This document shows positions 27,604 to 36,149 of a DNA stretch of 64,000 nt, piece after piece. The stretch spans positions 1-64,000 of the forward strand of contig DASUHP010000133.1 in the NCBI GenBank assembly GCA_036273455.1. The letters run 5' to 3'. The position numbers and the translations under genes were made by a program. The notes beneath the pieces were generated by a model that was given only the letters and a program-made list of their open reading frames with translations, had not been told where the DNA came from and made no database searches. Position 1 is the first letter of the stretch. Each line of letters starts with the position of its first letter. This stretch comes from CAIYRG01 sp036273455. GTDB taxonomy: Bacteria > Pseudomonadota > Alphaproteobacteria > Micropepsales > Micropepsaceae.

Positions 27604-27833
27604 CTGAATCCCCCAGACGCTCGAAAGAGACGAGAATTTGTTTCTAGTGAATAACTTAGCCCCGGGCAAGTCAACACACCGCGGCACGGCGCCATCGCTC
27701 CGCAGCGCAAACCGCGAGAGTCATTGCGCGCTCCAACTGCCAGTGGTCAAAGTTCCCGCCGCGTAATTGGGCGCAGCAAAATATTCGCACCCGGATTGGT
27801 CTCCTCCCGATCGCGTTCTCTCGGTAAGGCTTT

Positions 27834-27878
27834 CGTCTCTTTGGGAAAATCGCTAAGAGACGCACGGCGCAATTGCGC
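27834..27878 (+). promoter_or_regulatory. inverted repeats upstream of yjbH-like gene
   Basis: Two perfect palindromic elements stand next to each other in the divergent region between the export gene and the YjbH-like gene. CGTCTCTT (27834-27841) pairs with AAGAGACG (27855-27862) over a 13-base spacer, and GCGCAATTGCGC (27867-27878) is a 12-base palindrome ending 14 bases before the chosen ATG. They could be operator sites or a leader hairpin close to the ribosome site. No known consensus is matched. Confidence 0.4.
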
Positions 27879-27892
27879 GCATGAGGGGTGGA

Positions 27893-30208
27893 ATGAGTTC
27901 TCAGGGAAGGCGAAATTCCCCGCGCGTCGTTGTCTGCGTTGCGTTCTCGAGTGCAGTGCTGGTTTGTTCCCCGGCTTCGGCTGCAGACAATGTGCTCGAC
28001 ATGCCTTCTCCGTCCGATTATGGCGGCGCCGGGCTCCTGGATACGCGAACCGCGAGGTTTTTCCCGGACGGTTACCTCAATTTCACCGCAGCACTCTCAC
28101 AGCCTGACAGCAAATACGCCCTCACGTTTCAGGGCTTGCCCTGGGCGGAATTCACGTTCCGCTACCTTCGCGATCCCAAATATGCAGGCACTGGTGCCTA
28201 TTTCAGAAATTTCGACGTGAAAATCCGGTTGTCGAACGAATCCGAATACTGGCCGGAAATCGCCGGCGGCATCCAGGATTTCATCGGCCAGCGGCAGAAT
28301 GGTGCGGAATACTTCGTCGCCTCGAAGCGCTGGGGAGATTTCGATTTCACGCTTGGTCTGGGTTGGGGCCGCTTCGGTTCACGCGGCACGTTCGAGAATC
28401 CATTCGGCCTGATCAGCAAGGGTTTTCTGGTCCGGCCGGACAGCAACAATCCGCAGGGTGGCGGGGTCTTATTCAACCAGTTTTTTCACGGTCCGGAAGT
28501 TGGGCTGTTCGGCGGTGTCGAATACGACACGCCGATCCGCAACCTGAAATTTAAGGTCGAATACAGCAGTGACACGTGGCCGAATGACGTCGGGAATTAC
28601 CGTTTTCCGGTCAATGCCGGCTTCAGCTATCGCCCACTTGATTGGCTCGATGTCGGCATTTCGGTCATGCACGGCCATTTCCTCGGCGTGCGCCTAAGTG
28701 CATTGTTTGATGCGAAGCACGACTCATTCCCGACTCGCATCGACGCCCCGCCGCGTTTTCGCGCGCGCCCGGAACAACCCGCAGGAACGATTCTGCAACC
28801 GGATGCGCCGCCGGATGCGCCGAAGCCCGATCCGTCACCCGCCGGCGACGCAGGCATCCAATCCCGTATCGTCGATTTGACTCAGACGCGTCCGGTTGCT
28901 GTCAATCCGCAAGACTTGGGATTTCCGGCGGCTCCCGCGCTGCCGCCCGTTCTGCCACCGGCCGCGATGGCTCCGGCGACACCGCCGCCGAAACCGGGAG
29001 CACTTGCAGCCGATGTCGAGCAACGCATCAGGACGGGGCTCGACGGCCAGAAACTCAAGGTCATGGGCCTCAGCGTCGAACGCGACAAACTTGTCATCCT
29101 GATTGAAAACCCGCGCTATCGGCGCAACACCGAAGCCGTTTCGCGAGTAGCACGGATACTCTCGGCGACAGCGCCAGCCGAGATCAATTCCTTCGAGATT
29201 ACTCTCCTCGTTGTCGGAGAGCCCGCGGCAACGATCACCTTGGAAAGGCGCGAGATCGATGCTCTGGCGCGCCGGCAAGGTTCGCCGGCGGAAGTGTTCG
29301 AAACCGCCGCTATCGGATCTGGACAACTCGCGCCGCTGAATCATCTGGCGCCGGACCTGTTCCCGCAATTCAGTTCGACCTTTTTCCCGCTACTGCAGGA
29401 AGATCTGTTCGATCCCAACAACCCGCTGTATCTGCGCATTGGCGTCGGTTTCGGCGGAGAGGCGCGCCTGACGCGAAGCTGGTTCTTTGACGTTACGGCC
29501 TTCGGAACCATTTGGGACAATTTCGGCCAGATTACGCGCTTGAGCAACAGCTTGTTGCCGCATGTGCGCTCCGACGTCCCGTTATACCTCAAGAATGGCC
29601 GCTACGGCTTTGCCAATGTTTCCACGTCCTATTATTTCAAGCTCGCACCTGACGTGTACGGACGAGTATCCGGTGGAATTCTCGAGCAGATGTTCGCCGG
29701 CGCAGGAGGCGAATTGCTGTACCGGCCGTTCAACGCGCGCTGGGCAATCGGCATCGACGCCTGGGACGTCGTCCAGCGCGGTTACCGCGAACTCTGGGAC
29801 ATGCGCCACTACCAGGCATTCACCGGCCACATCACCGCTTATTACCAGCTGCCCTGGTACGACTTGGGCGTTGCTGTGAGTGCCGGTCAGTACCTCGCAG
29901 GCGACAAGGGCGCAACCTTCCAGTTCTGGAGGAGCTTCTCGACCGGCGTCCAGATTGGCGCCTGGTTCACGCTCACCAATGTCGACGGCACCAGGTTCGG
30001 CGAAGGCAGCTTCGACAAAGGAATTGAGATCATAATCCCGCTCGAGTGGGTCGTTCCGTTCTCGTCCCGGGCCGTCTATGACATGCAGCTTCGGCCGCTT
30101 CAGCGTGACGGTGGCCAACGGCTGCTCGGGGACACGACGCTTTACGGCATGACAAACGGTACGGATTATGGTGCTTTCACAAGTCAGTGGAACCAGCTCT
30201 ATCGCTGA
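27893..30208 (+). CDS. YjbH-domain outer membrane protein, exopolysaccharide-associated
   Basis: 771 residues from ATG 27893, chosen because GAGGGGTGG stands just before it; ATG 27881 is an alternative. A signal peptide ends at SPASA-ADN. The opening DMPSPSDYGGAGLLDTRTARF and LTFQGLPWAEFTFRY are typical of YjbH-family outer-membrane proteins linked to exopolysaccharide export. Alternating beta-type segments follow. A Pro-rich linker (about residues 300-370) carries a tandem PDAPPDAP, and a small globular insertion comes before a C-terminal beta-barrel region ending in Tyr-rich strands. It faces the Wza-like gene divergently, so both probably serve the same export step. Confidence 0.85.
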   Translation: MSSQGRRNSPRVVVCVAFSSAVLVCSPASAADNVLDMPSPSDYGGAGLLDTRTARFFPDGYLNFTAALSQPDSKYALTFQGLPWAEFTFRYLRDPKYAGTGAYFRNFDVKIRLSNESEYWPEIAGGIQDFIGQRQNGAEYFVASKRWGDFDFTLGLGWGRFGSRGTFENPFGLISKGFLVRPDSNNPQGGGVLFNQFFHGPEVGLFGGVEYDTPIRNLKFKVEYSSDTWPNDVGNYRFPVNAGFSYRPLDWLDVGISVMHGHFLGVRLSALFDAKHDSFPTRIDAPPRFRARPEQPAGTILQPDAPPDAPKPDPSPAGDAGIQSRIVDLTQTRPVAVNPQDLGFPAAPALPPVLPPAAMAPATPPPKPGALAADVEQRIRTGLDGQKLKVMGLSVERDKLVILIENPRYRRNTEAVSRVARILSATAPAEINSFEITLLVVGEPAATITLERREIDALARRQGSPAEVFETAAIGSGQLAPLNHLAPDLFPQFSSTFFPLLQEDLFDPNNPLYLRIGVGFGGEARLTRSWFFDVTAFGTIWDNFGQITRLSNSLLPHVRSDVPLYLKNGRYGFANVSTSYYFKLAPDVYGRVSGGILEQMFAGAGGELLYRPFNARWAIGIDAWDVVQRGYRELWDMRHYQAFTGHITAYYQLPWYDLGVAVSAGQYLAGDKGATFQFWRSFSTGVQIGAWFTLTNVDGTRFGEGSFDKGIEIIIPLEWVVPFSSRAVYDMQLRPLQRDGGQRLLGDTTLYGMTNGTDYGAFTSQWNQLYR

Positions 30209-30223
30209 CCGGACAGGTGAACC

Positions 30224-31318
30224 TTGGTTGCAACAGGAAATCCGGAAAATCCTGAGCGGAGAAAAACGGCGCTCATCACCGGGATCACCGGACAGGACGG
30301 CAGCTATCTTGCCGAACTGCTGTTGGAGAAAGACTACATCGTTCACGGCGTGAAGCGGCGGTCATCCTCATTCAACACGAACCGCATCGACCACCTCTAT
30401 GTCGACCCGCATGAAGCCTCCCCGTCCTTCTTCCTGCATTATGGCGACATGACCGATGCCACGAACATCATTCGAGTCGTTCAGGAGACACAGCCTGACG
30501 AAATCTACAATCTGGCTGCGCAGAGCCATGTGCAGGTGAGCTTTGAAACGCCTGAATACACCGCGAATGCCGATGCGCTCGGTACGCTGCGGCTGCTGGA
30601 AGCCGTCCGCATTCTCGGCATGTCGGACCGGGCCCGGTTTTACCAGGCTTCCACTTCCGAGCTGTATGGTCTGGTCGAGGAGACGCCGCAGCGGGAAACC
30701 ACACCCTTCCGCCCCCGCAGCCCCTATGCCGCCGCGAAACTTTACGCCTACTGGATCACCGTGAATTACCGGGAAGCCTATGCCTTCCATGCGTCCAACG
30801 GGATTCTGTTCAACCATGAGGGGCCTCGGCGCGGCGAGACCTTCGTCACGCGCAAAATCACTCGCGCGGTCGCTGCGATATCGCGCGGGCTCCAGTCCCG
30901 GCTCTATCTCGGCAATCTCGACGCCGCCCGCGACTGGGGTCACGCGCGCGACTACGTCCACGGCATGTGGCTCATCCTTCAGCAGGACGAACCGGATGAC
31001 TACGTCCTCGCGACCGGCGAAAGCCATACCGTGCGTGAATTCGTCGAACTCGCATTTGAGCATGTCGGCCGAAGAATTATCTGGAAGGGTAGCGGCGTCG
31101 ATGAGGTCGGCCTCGATGCGCGAACCGGCGACATTCTGGTCAAAGTCGATCCGCGCTATTTTCGGCCAACGGAAGTGGAGGCGCTCCTGGGTGACTCCGG
31201 CAAGGCGCGCCAGCGTCTCGGCTGGCGGCCAGAAATCCGGTTTGACGCATTGGTGCGCGAAATGATCGAAGATGACCTGAAGCATGTCGCGACGGCGAGA
31301 AATGCCGGATACGACTGA
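30224..31318 (+). CDS. gmd: GDP-mannose 4,6-dehydratase
   Basis: 364 residues. It converts GDP-D-mannose to GDP-4-keto-6-deoxymannose, the first step to GDP-L-fucose. ALITGITGQDGSYLAELLLE binds NADP. VKRRSSSFNTNRIDHLY, QASTSELYG, the catalytic YAAAK and LFNHEGPRRGETFVTRKITR are all hallmark Gmd segments. The only in-frame start near the domain is TTG 30224, supported by CAGGTGA four bases upstream. It lies 15 bases after the YjbH-like gene and overlaps fcl, forming a unit with fcl and manC. Confidence 0.96.
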   Translation: MVATGNPENPERRKTALITGITGQDGSYLAELLLEKDYIVHGVKRRSSSFNTNRIDHLYVDPHEASPSFFLHYGDMTDATNIIRVVQETQPDEIYNLAAQSHVQVSFETPEYTANADALGTLRLLEAVRILGMSDRARFYQASTSELYGLVEETPQRETTPFRPRSPYAAAKLYAYWITVNYREAYAFHASNGILFNHEGPRRGETFVTRKITRAVAAISRGLQSRLYLGNLDAARDWGHARDYVHGMWLILQQDEPDDYVLATGESHTVREFVELAFEHVGRRIIWKGSGVDEVGLDARTGDILVKVDPRYFRPTEVEALLGDSGKARQRLGWRPEIRFDALVREMIEDDLKHVATARNAGYD

Positions 31319-32309
31319 CACAACCGCCTACCGGCTTGCCGGAAAACGGGTCTGGGTCGCCGGCCACGCCGGCATGGTTGGTTCAGCCCTTTTGCGCCGT
31401 CTCGAGCGCGAGGAAGTGACGCTGATCACGGCAGACCGCCGCGAACTCGATTTGAGGAATCAGGAGCAGGTCGAAAATTTTGTTGCCCGCGCTCGGCCGC
31501 AGGCGATCTTCCTGGCCGCAGCGCGCGTCGGCGGCATTGCTGCGAACAACAGTTTCCCCGCGACATTCTTGTACGACAATCTCCTGATCGCGGCGAACAC
31601 CATCGAAGCGGCTCGCCGACATGGTGTCGAGAAGCTGCTCAACCTGGGTTCGACCTGCGTCTATCCCAAATTTGCGCCGCAGCCGATTCCGGAAAACGCC
31701 CTGCTCTCCGGCCCTCTCGAACCGACCAATGAATGGTATGCGGTGGCAAAAATCGCAGCGATCAAGTTGTGTGATGCCTATCGCCGGCAATATGGCTGTG
31801 ATTTCATTTCCGCGATGCCGACCAACCTTTACGGGCCCAACGACAATTTCGATTTGGATTCTTCGCATGTGATCCCGGCACTGATCGCCAAATTCTCGCG
31901 GGCCGTGGCGGAAAAGCGGTCCGAGATCGTCATCTGGGGCACCGGGACGCCGCGCCGCGAATTCCTCCATGTGGACGACTGTGCGGATGCGCTTGTCCAT
32001 TTGATGAAGCAGTTTTCCGGCGAGGGGCCAGTGAATGTCGGCACCGGAACGGACGTCACGATTCGCAAACTGGCGGAAATGCTGGCCGAAATCTCCGGCT
32101 TTCACGGCGGACTGGTATTTGATTCGTCGCGGCCCGACGGTACGCCGCGCAAAATGTCCGATGTGTCGCGCCTCACCGCTCTAGGCTGGTCGGCCGCCAT
32201 ACCCTTAAGGCGCGGGCTGGCACAGACCTATGACTGGTTCTGCACCAGGTCTCACGAAGTGCGGGCGCGTCACACGGTCGATGTAGCAGTGCCCGGGGAC
32301 CGCGCATGA
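31302..32309 (+). CDS. fcl: GDP-L-fucose synthase
   Basis: 335 residues from ATG 31302 (ATG 31284 is also in frame). It epimerises and reduces the Gmd product to GDP-L-fucose. RVWVAGHAGMVGSALLRRLE binds NADPH. GSTCVYP carries the catalytic Cys and YAVAK the Tyr/Lys pair. DSSHVIPALIAKF carries the catalytic His, and IWGTGTPRREFLHVDDCADA is family-typical. It overlaps gmd by 17 bases and manC by four (ATGA). The C-terminus has about 20 extra residues beyond the usual end, of no clear function. Confidence 0.95.
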   Translation: MPDTTDTTAYRLAGKRVWVAGHAGMVGSALLRRLEREEVTLITADRRELDLRNQEQVENFVARARPQAIFLAAARVGGIAANNSFPATFLYDNLLIAANTIEAARRHGVEKLLNLGSTCVYPKFAPQPIPENALLSGPLEPTNEWYAVAKIAAIKLCDAYRRQYGCDFISAMPTNLYGPNDNFDLDSSHVIPALIAKFSRAVAEKRSEIVIWGTGTPRREFLHVDDCADALVHLMKQFSGEGPVNVGTGTDVTIRKLAEMLAEISGFHGGLVFDSSRPDGTPRKMSDVSRLTALGWSAAIPLRRGLAQTYDWFCTRSHEVRARHTVDVAVPGDRA

Positions 32310-33724
32310 TGAAAATAACGCCGGTTATTCTAAGCGGCGGTTCCGGGACCAGGCTCTGGCCGGCATCGCGGTCACTCTATCCAAAACAATTGCTGCCGAT
32401 CGCATCCGAGCGAACCATGTTTCAGGAAACGGTGGGCAGGTTTTTCAACAGGCCCGGTTTTCTGTCGCCGCTTGTGATCTGCAATGACGAACATCGATTC
32501 ATCATCGCCTCACAGCTTCAGACACTGGGCGTCGTTCCAGTATCCCTCGTACTCGAACCCGTCGGCCGGAATACTGCCGCAGCAGCCGCTGTCGCAGCGC
32601 TAATTCTCTCTGAACGCGCGGACGATTCGCTCATGCTGATTGCGCCGTCCGATCATGTCATCGACGATACCGTCGCTTTCCATACGGCGGTCCAGATTGC
32701 CGTACCCGCCGCAGAACGGGGCCGACTGGTGACTTTCGGCATGAAGCCCCATCATCCGGAAACCGGTTACGGCTATATCGAGTCCGCCGAAGCACTCGAG
32801 GACATCCCCGGCGCATTCTCCGTCGCCCGTTTCATTGAGAAACCCGGGCGCACAAAGGCCGAAGAGCTCGTTGCAACACAACGCTGCTTCTGGAATTCCG
32901 GTATGTTCCTGTTCTCACCCGCTGCATGGCTCGAAGAACTCTCGCGACATGCACCCGATATTCTTGTCGGCGCCTCCCGCGCACTTCGCGAAGGGTCGCG
33001 CGATCTCGACTTTTTCCGACTCGACCGGGAAAGCTTTACCGCGATCCGCAGCATCTCGATCGATTACGCGGTCATGGAACACACGCGTAATGCCGCGGTC
33101 GTGCCGGCGACAATCGGTTGGAGCGACATCGGGTCCTGGTCAGCCATCTGGGAGCGCGGCAAAAAGGACGGCTCAGGGAATGTTGTCAGTGGCGACGTGA
33201 TCATCAGAGACTCGCGGGATAGCTATATCCGCAGCGACAAGCGTCTCGTGGCGGCACTTGGAGTCGATGACCTGATTGTGGTGGAAACGGCCGATGTCGT
33301 ACTCGTGTGCCGCCGGGGACGCGACCAGGATGTGAAGCTGCTGGTCGAGCACCTGATAAACGCGAAGCGTGCGGAGGCTTCGCAACACACCCGGGTCTAC
33401 CGTCCATGGGGGTTTTTCGAGACTCTCCATATAACGCCTGGAACGCAGGTGAAGCTCATCGAGGTTTACCCCGGAGCGGCGCTGTCGCTGCAGTATCACC
33501 ACAAACGTGCTGAGCACTGGGTCGTCGTGTCAGGCGAGGCTTCCGTCGTGAGAGGCGACGAGGAATTGGTCCTCAAGCAAAATGAGTCCACCTTCATTCC
33601 GATCGGTGCAACGCACCGGTTGGAAAACCGTACCGACCGCTGTCTGCGCATTATCGAAGTACAAGTCGGCGAATATCTCGGCGAGGACGATATTGTCCGG
33701 CTCGAGGACCGCTATAAACGCTGA
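32306..33724 (+). CDS. manC: mannose-1-phosphate guanylyltransferase / mannose-6-phosphate isomerase
   Basis: A 472-residue bifunctional type II enzyme providing GDP-mannose. The N-terminal nucleotidyltransferase begins PVILSGGSGTRLWPASRSLY and carries FIEKPGRTKAEELV. The C-terminal cupin isomerase begins RPWGFFETL and has SLQYHHKRAEHWVVVSGEA with the metal-binding His residues and FIPIGATHRLEN. Normal length. With gmd and fcl it completes mannose-1-P to GDP-fucose; phosphomannomutase is not in the window. It is the last gene of the plus-strand polysaccharide part. A weak five-base-pair hairpin (33731-33744) follows. Confidence 0.96.
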   Translation: MMKITPVILSGGSGTRLWPASRSLYPKQLLPIASERTMFQETVGRFFNRPGFLSPLVICNDEHRFIIASQLQTLGVVPVSLVLEPVGRNTAAAAAVAALILSERADDSLMLIAPSDHVIDDTVAFHTAVQIAVPAAERGRLVTFGMKPHHPETGYGYIESAEALEDIPGAFSVARFIEKPGRTKAEELVATQRCFWNSGMFLFSPAAWLEELSRHAPDILVGASRALREGSRDLDFFRLDRESFTAIRSISIDYAVMEHTRNAAVVPATIGWSDIGSWSAIWERGKKDGSGNVVSGDVIIRDSRDSYIRSDKRLVAALGVDDLIVVETADVVLVCRRGRDQDVKLLVEHLINAKRAEASQHTRVYRPWGFFETLHITPGTQVKLIEVYPGAALSLQYHHKRAEHWVVVSGEASVVRGDEELVLKQNESTFIPIGATHRLENRTDRCLRIIEVQVGEYLGEDDIVRLEDRYKR

Positions 33725-33889
33725 CCTTTTCTGGCTCTTGCCAGCTCCTAAACGTCACCGGCGCCAAGGCTCCGTCCACGCCATTCCGCACGCATAGGCT
33801 GAGGGCCACGTGGATACACTTCTGCGTTGACGGACGCCGCTGTGGCTGGAATGCTGTACGGGTGGAAGCGTAACGGAACAACCACACGC

Positions 33890-33950
33890 GCGCGGAGCGG
33901 CGGTAGCAACCCGCGCAGGACTTACGGGACGATTCAACAAAACCCGTAAG
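33890..33950 (+). promoter_or_regulatory. tandem inverted repeats in leader of membrane-protein operon
   Basis: The 252 bases between manC and the next gene contain two consecutive inverted repeats. GCGCGG (33890-33895) pairs with CCGCGC (33911-33916) around a loop that holds GGCGGTAGC. CTTACGGG (33921-33928) pairs with CCCGTAAG (33943-33950) over 14 bases. The second hairpin ends 12 bases before the strong ribosome site AAGGAGG of the 33977 gene. They could be leader RNA structure or operator sites; no known riboswitch is recognised. Confidence 0.35.
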
Positions 33951-33976
33951 AGTGGATTTGGTAAGGAGGAATTTGT

Positions 33977-35569
33977 ATGCATGTGATTCCTCAGTCCTGG
34001 TCGCATTTGCACATACTCATCGGTGTCTTCCCGACTTTTGGACTTCTGATTGTGTTCGGTTTTTACTTTGCCGGTCGCCGTGCCGGCGACGAATTCACGC
34101 AGCGTATTTGTCGCATCCTTTTGGTTCTGTTGGCGCTGCTCGGTATCCCGATTTATGTTAGTGGCATCGCTTCCGCAGCGGATTTGGCCGGCAATCCCAG
34201 ATATTCTCCGGATGCGATAAGCACCCATTATTTTTGGGGCCTGGCGGCGATCGGTGTTCTTGCCATCGCCGGGCTGATCGCCTTTGTCGAACTATGGCGA
34301 ACATGGCTCGGCCGCCGCCTGTTTTCCCTATCGGGTCCCGCGCTGGCACATGCCACAGCCGCCGGGTCGAGCTATGCCAATGTGCCTGAGAACACCTCCT
34401 CCGCGATGGTAGCGGCTGAGGCGGCGGGTCCCTCCTATTCGGCGCGCGCAGCGCAGAGCCGCGGGGTCTCGGGATACCGTCGCATCTCTGCAAAGCATCT
34501 CGGGACATGGAATTCGTCGTCATTGCTGGCTGGCTTCGCAATCATCGCCCTTGCCCTCACCGTCGTGGCAAGCGAGCTGGGATTTCCTATCAATCACCAC
34601 GAACTGGAATTGGCCGTCACAATTCCCGACATCTCAACCCCGCAAGCCTGGTCGCACGCGCATCTGATTCTGAATCACGTCCCAACGGCAGGCTTCGTGT
34701 TTGCACTCGCTTTTTATGTGACCGCGCTCGTCGCGAATAACGACGTGCTGAAGCGCGGCAGCCTCGTTCTTTTTGTCATCTGCGGCATTGCCGGGGTACC
34801 GACCTATGTGGCCGGGACCGCTGCCATGTGGGCTTTGACGCAGCCGACAATACCGGAGATATCCAAGGCGGTGATCAATTCCCACCGCGACATGGCGTTG
34901 TGGAGTTTGTTCGGACTGGCATTCACCGGCGCCACATCCTGGATTGAGCTGTGGCGCGCTCGGTCGCGCGGACAATTTTCACAAAGGTCGCTGAACCTGA
35001 TCCTGCTGTTTGCAATTGTCACACTCGCAATCATGACTGAAACCGGGCACCGGGGAGGGCTGATCAATCACCCGGAGATTCGCCTGGCGACGGACATACT
35101 CCCGACCGATGCGAATGCTGGTTTTTCCATGTCTCTCGAGACGCTGATGAAGGACATGATCTGGTTCGTGCCGTGGCAGATCGTGCATTTCTTCGGCTAT
35201 TGCCTGATATTTGGCACGGTGTTCGCGGTCACGTTGCGCGTGTTCGGCTTTTGGAAATCCATTCCTTTTGCCGCCATGCACCAGTTACTCCTGCTCGGAT
35301 TCATCGGCGTCGTGATGAATGTCGTCAGCGGCATGATGATGATGTTTGCCGACAGCTATCGCTACGTTGTGAGTGACACGACTTTCGCCCCGAAAATCGC
35401 GCTGATCACAATCGGCACGATTGCGGTTCTCTGGTTTTCGCTCTCCGCCCGTCTCTGGAAGGTGAAAGCAGGAGAGAATGCTCCGCGAGGCGCAAAATGG
35501 GCGGGCGCTGTGGCACTGGTGGCATGGGCCGGGGTCATAGTTTGCGGCCGGCTGCTGGCATTTCTCTGA
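33977..35569 (+). CDS. polytopic membrane protein with three related modules, possible b-type cytochrome
   Basis: 530 residues, about 12-13 hydrophobic helices, with an excellent AAGGAGG site eight bases before the ATG. I do not recognise an assigned function. Residues about 7-210 and 225-370 are tandem homologous repeats: each has W-S-H-x-H, IP-x-YV-x-G, a histidine before a helix, ELWR and a G-x3-INH-x-E end. Residues about 385-495 form a third module that resembles the separate protein encoded next (DUF6644-like). The regularly placed histidines at helix ends (for example His10, His12, His227, His229, His303, His404) could bind haem, by inference only. It opens the putative redox module. 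Confidence 0.75.
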   Translation: MHVIPQSWSHLHILIGVFPTFGLLIVFGFYFAGRRAGDEFTQRICRILLVLLALLGIPIYVSGIASAADLAGNPRYSPDAISTHYFWGLAAIGVLAIAGLIAFVELWRTWLGRRLFSLSGPALAHATAAGSSYANVPENTSSAMVAAEAAGPSYSARAAQSRGVSGYRRISAKHLGTWNSSSLLAGFAIIALALTVVASELGFPINHHELELAVTIPDISTPQAWSHAHLILNHVPTAGFVFALAFYVTALVANNDVLKRGSLVLFVICGIAGVPTYVAGTAAMWALTQPTIPEISKAVINSHRDMALWSLFGLAFTGATSWIELWRARSRGQFSQRSLNLILLFAIVTLAIMTETGHRGGLINHPEIRLATDILPTDANAGFSMSLETLMKDMIWFVPWQIVHFFGYCLIFGTVFAVTLRVFGFWKSIPFAAMHQLLLLGFIGVVMNVVSGMMMMFADSYRYVVSDTTFAPKIALITIGTIAVLWFSLSARLWKVKAGENAPRGAKWAGAVALVAWAGVIVCGRLLAFL

Positions 35570-35591
35570 ACACAAGCGAGGAGAGTTGAGC

Positions 35592-36068
35592 GTGCTTGAA
35601 TGGCTGGAGAATACATCGTTTGCCGCCTGGGTGCGGGAAGATGTGTGGGGTTGGCCAGTCGCGCTGACTCTCCACGCATTAGGAACCGCGCTCGTCGTTG
35701 GTTTCATCCTGATCATCGGCCTGAGGCTGCTGGGATTTTTCAGGATGATCCCCGTGACTTCGCTCAGCCGGCTGTTTCCGGTCATTTGGGCGGCGCTTCT
35801 TCTGCAATTTCTTAGCGGCTTTACGCTGTGGATGTCCAAGCCGGCGCGATATGTCGCTGACGGCGCGTTTATGCTGAAGATCGCATTGATCGTTGTCGGC
35901 ATAATTCTGACCTTGCAATTCTACCGCACGGTCAACCACGAGGCCGGCTCATGGGAAGCACAGGGCACCGTCTCCGCGCGCGGAGTCAGATTTGTTGCCG
36001 CCGCACTTCTCGTGTGGGGCAGCGTTCTCATTGCGGGCCGGCTGACCGGATATCTCGGATCCATTTGA
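35592..36068 (+). CDS. small membrane protein, DUF6644-like
   Basis: 158 residues, four hydrophobic helices. It is homologous to the third module of the preceding 530-residue protein: W-P-x2-LTLHALG corresponds to VPWQIVHFFGY, GLRLLGFFRMIP to TLRVFGFWKSIP, and PARYVADGAFMLKIALIVVG to YRYVVSDTTFAPKIALITIG. One conserved His lies in the first helix. GTG 35592 is preferred over TTG 35586 because GAGGAGAG is correctly spaced only for the GTG. It lies 22 bases after the larger gene, so the two are probably co-transcribed and may form a complex. Function unknown. Confidence 0.8.
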   Translation: MLEWLENTSFAAWVREDVWGWPVALTLHALGTALVVGFILIIGLRLLGFFRMIPVTSLSRLFPVIWAALLLQFLSGFTLWMSKPARYVADGAFMLKIALIVVGIILTLQFYRTVNHEAGSWEAQGTVSARGVRFVAAALLVWGSVLIAGRLTGYLGSI

Positions 36069-36103
36069 TCCGCTGACGAATATGGGCGTCGCAGCAAAAA
36101 CAG

Positions 36104-36130
36104 AAGAGCCCGGAATTACCCGGGCTCTTT
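36104..36130. terminator. bidirectional intrinsic terminator
   Basis: AAGAGCCCGG (36104-36113) pairs perfectly with CCGGGCTCTT (36120-36129) over a six-base loop. On the plus strand it ends in TTT; on the minus strand the stem is followed by CTGTTTTTG. It lies between the convergent ends of the membrane-protein operon (plus) and the ankyrin gene (minus) and can serve both, better for the minus strand. Confidence 0.85.
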
Positions 36131-36149
36131 CGCCGTATAGCGGCGGGAG

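Noticed and set aside
30368..31321. 317-codon open frame on the minus strand
   Set aside because: Antisense to gmd, whose protein is highly conserved.
33899..33907. Second GGCGGTAGC, on the plus strand, as another ops element
   Set aside because: Only the nine-base core matches (9 of 12 with the following AAC), and a nine-mer is expected about once by chance in this window. Kept only as part of the leader hairpin note.
33725..33976. Known riboswitch (cobalamin, TPP, SAM, fluoride, GEMM) in the long leader
   Set aside because: None of the conserved core sequences of these classes is present; only simple inverted repeats.
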